Shown here in pieces: positions 5,924 through 8,410 of a DNA stretch of 8,410 nucleotides. This stretch comes from Caldilineae bacterium. GTDB taxonomy: Bacteria; Chloroflexota; Anaerolineae; J102. Within the stretch, counting starts at the first letter, position 1, and the number at the start of each line of letters is the position of its first letter. The notes beneath the pieces were generated by a model. It saw nothing but the letters and a program-made list of their open reading frames with translations, was not told where the DNA came from and did not search any database. The stretch is taken from positions 1 to 8,410 of the forward strand of contig RFJM01000037.1 of assembly GCA_003694905.1 (NCBI GenBank), in the 5' to 3' direction. Made by a program: the position numbers and the translations under genes.

Positions 5924-8320
5924 TCACCTGGCGACAAAGTAGGCGATGGTCACCCCTTCGCCGCCTTCGCCTTCCTCGCCTGCGCGGAAGCGCGAGACGA
6001 CCGCATGGTTGCGCAAAGTATCCCGTACCACCTGCCGCAGAGCGCCCGTCCCCTTGCCGTGGATGATCCGCACCCAGGGCAGGTCGGCGAGATAGGCCGC
6101 GTCCAGGTAGTCTTCCAGCGCCTGCAGCGCCTCTTCCACCCGCATGCCGCGCAGGTCCAGCTCGATTCCCGGCGAGGGGTGCATGCCGGAGAGAACGGGG
6201 TGGTCGCGCTCGATATCCTCCCGGACAGGGGCTCGTTCCCGCAGTTCTACGCCGCTGAGGGGGACCTTGAGGCGGAAGGCTCCCACCTGGACCTCCACCT
6301 CCGACTCGCTCAGGATCTGGTGGACGGTGCCGCTGGCATGGAGGCTGTGTACCCACACCGTATCTCCAACGCGGATGGGGCCCTGCGCACGAGCAGATGT
6401 TTCCTCCAGCACTTTTTCGGGCAGGGCCTGTTCGGCCTGCTGTCTTGCGCGCAGTGCCTTCTCGGCATCGGCCAGAAAACGCTCGTGTTGGCTGCCGACA
6501 TCTCGTGCCAGACGGGTGCGCAGGCGGGCGATTTCCGCCCGGATCGCCTCCAGTTCGGCCTGAGCCTCGGCGCGGGCCTCGTTCAATACCGCTCGGCGGG
6601 CCTCCTCGATCTTGGCCAACTGTGCCCGGAGTTCGGCTTCGCGCGCTGCAGCCATGCGCTCCAGAGCTTCGGCACGCTGCTGGGCCTGGCGGGTGGCATT
6701 GCGCGCCTCGCGTATTTCGGCCAGGAGCGCATCGGCAGCCAGGCTCTCCGGATGGACCATGCCTTCGGCCGCATCGGCGATGGAACGGGGAAGTCCCAGG
6801 CGGCGGGCAATGGCCAGGGCGTTGGAGCGACCGGGCAGGCCGATGGTCAGTTCATAGGTGGGGCTGAGGGTTTCCAGGTCGAATTCAACCGAGGCATTGA
6901 CGATGCCGGCGGTATTGTGCGCGTAGAGCTTGACTTCCGAATAGTGCGTGGTGGCGGCGGCGGGGATGCCGCTATCCCGGAGATGGCCGAGGAGGGCTCG
7001 GGCCAGCGCCGAGCCTTCTTCCGGGTCCGTGCCGGCACCTAACTCATCCAGCAAGACCAGGCTATGGGGCGTGGCCTCGGCCAGGATGCCGACGATGTTG
7101 GTCATGTGGGAAGAGAAGGTGCTTAGGCTCTGCTCGATGCTTTGCTCATCGCCGATATCGGCGAACACCTTCTCGAACAGAGTGAGACGGGAGCCACTCG
7201 CAGCCGGAATGGCCATGCCCGATTGTGCCATCAAGGTCAGCAGGCCGGCGGTCTTGAGGCTAACCGTCTTGCCACCGGTGTTGGGGCCGGTGATGACGAT
7301 GATGAAGTAGTCATCGCCGAAGTGGAAGTCGATGGGTACCACCGTCGCGGGATCGAGCAAGGGATGCCGCGCCTGTTTGAGATCGAGGACCACGCCGGGG
7401 TGTTGCTCCGGCCTGAACTGAGGCCCTCGCTGGAAGCCTAGGAGCTCGGGTTCGGTGGCATCCAGGTCATTGGCAAAGTGCGCCCGGGCCAGGATGAAAT
7501 CCAGGCCGGCCAGTGCTTCCAGGCTTGTGCGCAGATACAGGCTTTCTTCTGCCACCAGGTCGCTCAACTGGCGGAGAATGCGGTTGACCTCTTCCTGCTC
7601 TTCCATCTGCCGCTGTCGCCACTCGTTGTTCAGGTCTACGACGCTGAAGGGCTCGACGAACAGGGTGGCGCCGCTGCCCGACTGATCGTGCACGATGCCG
7701 GGGATGCGGCCTTTGAACTCGGCGCGGACAGGGACCACGTAGCGACCCTGTCTCTGGGTGACGATGGCTTCTTGCAGGAACGGGGCGTTCTCGGGGTTGG
7801 TAGCAATGCGTTGGATGCGCGCTTGCAGCCGGTCCTGGAGGATACGAACCTCGGCGCGCAGATGGGCGAGGCGGGGGCTGGCGCTATCCATGACCTCGCC
7901 GCGCTCGCTGATGGCGCGACCGATCTCGGCGGCCAGGTGCTCCAGGTCCTGGATGCGTTCGCCCCACTCGGCCAGGGCAGGGAACCTGTCGGCCGCTGCC
8001 AGCAGGATCTGCCGCAGCCGCCGCGCCCGCAGGATGGTCGAACGCACGGCCAGCAAGTCCACGGGCGCGAGGGTGCCGCCCCGCTCGGCCTGGTCCAACA
8101 GGGGGCGGAGATCTTGTACGCCGCCCAGATGGAGGTCGGGCTGCTGCGAGAGGAGGGCACGAGCCTCGGCGGTTTCCTGCTGCCACAGGCGGGCCTCACC
8201 CAGATCGGTTGTCGGGCGCCAGTCGCGCGCGAGTTCCTTGCTCGGCTCGAAGCTGCAATAGGCGGCGAGACGATGCAGGATCTTGTGGTATTCAAGAACC
8301 TGAAAAGTGTGTTCATTCAT
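5924..8320 (-). CDS. mutS2: Endonuclease MutS2
   Basis: This 798-residue protein is the usual MutS2 length. The N-terminus (MNEHTFQVLEYHKIL) matches the family start, so ATG 8320 is preferred over TTG 8341, seven codons upstream. In order: the MutS-like core and lever (about 1-300, with QGRYVVPVRAEFKGRIPGIVHD); the ABC-type ATPase with Walker A GPNTGGKT (345-352), Walker B LVLLDELGAGTD (D425, E426) and ATTHYSEVK; a charged coiled coil (about 525-600); a small beta segment GDTVWVHSLHASGTV; and the C-terminal Smr domain with LDLRG (721-725) and HGKGTG (754-759). All key motifs are intact. MutS2 lacks the mismatch-recognition domain of MutS. Family members have been shown to suppress recombination by acting on branched DNA and, in Bacillus subtilis, to act on collided ribosomes. 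No Shine-Dalgarno is visible. It is the first gene of the minus-strand series here and is separated from the regulator by a terminator. Confidence 0.97.
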   Translation of the reverse strand: MNEHTFQVLEYHKILHRLAAYCSFEPSKELARDWRPTTDLGEARLWQQETAEARALLSQQPDLHLGGVQDLRPLLDQAERGGTLAPVDLLAVRSTILRARRLRQILLAAADRFPALAEWGERIQDLEHLAAEIGRAISERGEVMDSASPRLAHLRAEVRILQDRLQARIQRIATNPENAPFLQEAIVTQRQGRYVVPVRAEFKGRIPGIVHDQSGSGATLFVEPFSVVDLNNEWRQRQMEEQEEVNRILRQLSDLVAEESLYLRTSLEALAGLDFILARAHFANDLDATEPELLGFQRGPQFRPEQHPGVVLDLKQARHPLLDPATVVPIDFHFGDDYFIIVITGPNTGGKTVSLKTAGLLTLMAQSGMAIPAASGSRLTLFEKVFADIGDEQSIEQSLSTFSSHMTNIVGILAEATPHSLVLLDELGAGTDPEEGSALARALLGHLRDSGIPAAATTHYSEVKLYAHNTAGIVNASVEFDLETLSPTYELTIGLPGRSNALAIARRLGLPRSIADAAEGMVHPESLAADALLAEIREARNATRQAQQRAEALERMAAAREAELRAQLAKIEEARRAVLNEARAEAQAELEAIRAEIARLRTRLARDVGSQHERFLADAEKALRARQQAEQALPEKVLEETSARAQGPIRVGDTVWVHSLHASGTVHQILSESEVEVQVGAFRLKVPLSGVELRERAPVREDIERDHPVLSGMHPSPGIELDLRGMRVEEALQALEDYLDAAYLADLPWVRIIHGKGTGALRQVVRDTLRNHAVVSRFRAGEEGEGGEGVTIAYFVAR

Positions 8321-8329
8321 GGCGGGCCC

Positions 8330-8335
8330 AGCATA
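8330..8335 (-). promoter_or_regulatory. Possible extended -10 box before mutS2
   Basis: TGCTATGCT on the minus strand gives a TGn extension and a 4-of-6 -10 match (TATGCT), nine bases before ATG 8320. No -35 is evident. The transcript would start within a few bases of the ATG, fitting a leaderless or nearly leaderless mRNA and the absence of a Shine-Dalgarno. Confidence 0.3.
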
Positions 8336-8341
8336 GCACAA

Positions 8342-8410
8342 GCCCCTGGCTCGAGGGAAGATCGGCAGCGACGGAGAGCGCGCCGCCGGGATGATCGCGC
8401 CGGAGAGGAG
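8342..8410. other. Upstream flank of mutS2, nothing recognised
   Basis: These 69 GC-rich bases hold no supported gene or site. Confidence 0.5.

Noticed and set aside
5689..5937. Minus-strand frame of 82 codons overlapping the end of mutS2
   Set aside because: It has a TTG start, Pro/Arg/Ala-rich composition, no motif and no ribosome-binding site; most likely GC-driven noise.
5783..7042. Plus-strand open frame of 419 codons
   Set aside because: It is wholly antisense to mutS2 for most of its length, shows no family motif, and long antisense frames are expected in high-GC genes.

Overview
The window is high-GC bacterial DNA in which every supported gene lies on the minus strand. Reading in the direction of transcription (right to left) the order is: mutS2 (5924-8320), a large MalT/LuxR-type (LAL) regulator (2818-5538), a SnoaL-like lipoprotein (2089-2649), a small split-barrel flavin-binding-type protein (1506-1916), and the N-terminal 497 residues of a giant repetitive secreted protein that runs off the left edge (1-1493). 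No rRNA, tRNA, CRISPR array or transposase was seen. The gene types (LAL regulator, SnoaL-like lipoprotein with a Thr/Pro-rich linker, long beta-repeat surface protein, MutS2) would suit a Chloroflexota-like organism. This is only an inference from gene style, because no taxonomic marker is present.

Right part: mutS2 is intact, with Walker A and B motifs, a coiled coil and a C-terminal Smr domain. Its best start is ATG 8320, nine bases after a TATGCT box. About 385 bases separate its stop from the likely start of the regulator. This gap is not empty. It holds a nested GC-rich inverted repeat, an extended -10 promoter (TGTTATAAT), and then a textbook intrinsic terminator (9-bp perfect stem and eight T). 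The terminator lies downstream of that promoter but upstream of the best coding start (GTG 5538). It therefore either ends mutS2 read-through or acts as an attenuator in the regulator's own leader.

Middle: the regulator has the expected parts: STAND-type P-loop ATPase, helical-repeat sensor region, and C-terminal LuxR helix-turn-helix. Between its stop and the lipoprotein gene lie two perfect 12-bp direct repeats 24 bp apart, a plausible binding site for this regulator or another one.

Left part: the flavin-type protein and the giant surface protein form a tight pair. The stop of the first overlaps the strong Shine-Dalgarno of the second, and the start is 12 bases later. The surface protein has a signal peptide, a W/G-rich entry module and tandem 197-residue repeats (591-bp period) about 70 percent identical to each other. 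A 76-bp inverted-repeat element built from decamers such as CCTGTGTTCA lies between this pair and the lipoprotein gene. The most interesting parts of the window are the regulator leader, the direct repeats and the repeat protein with its coupled partner.
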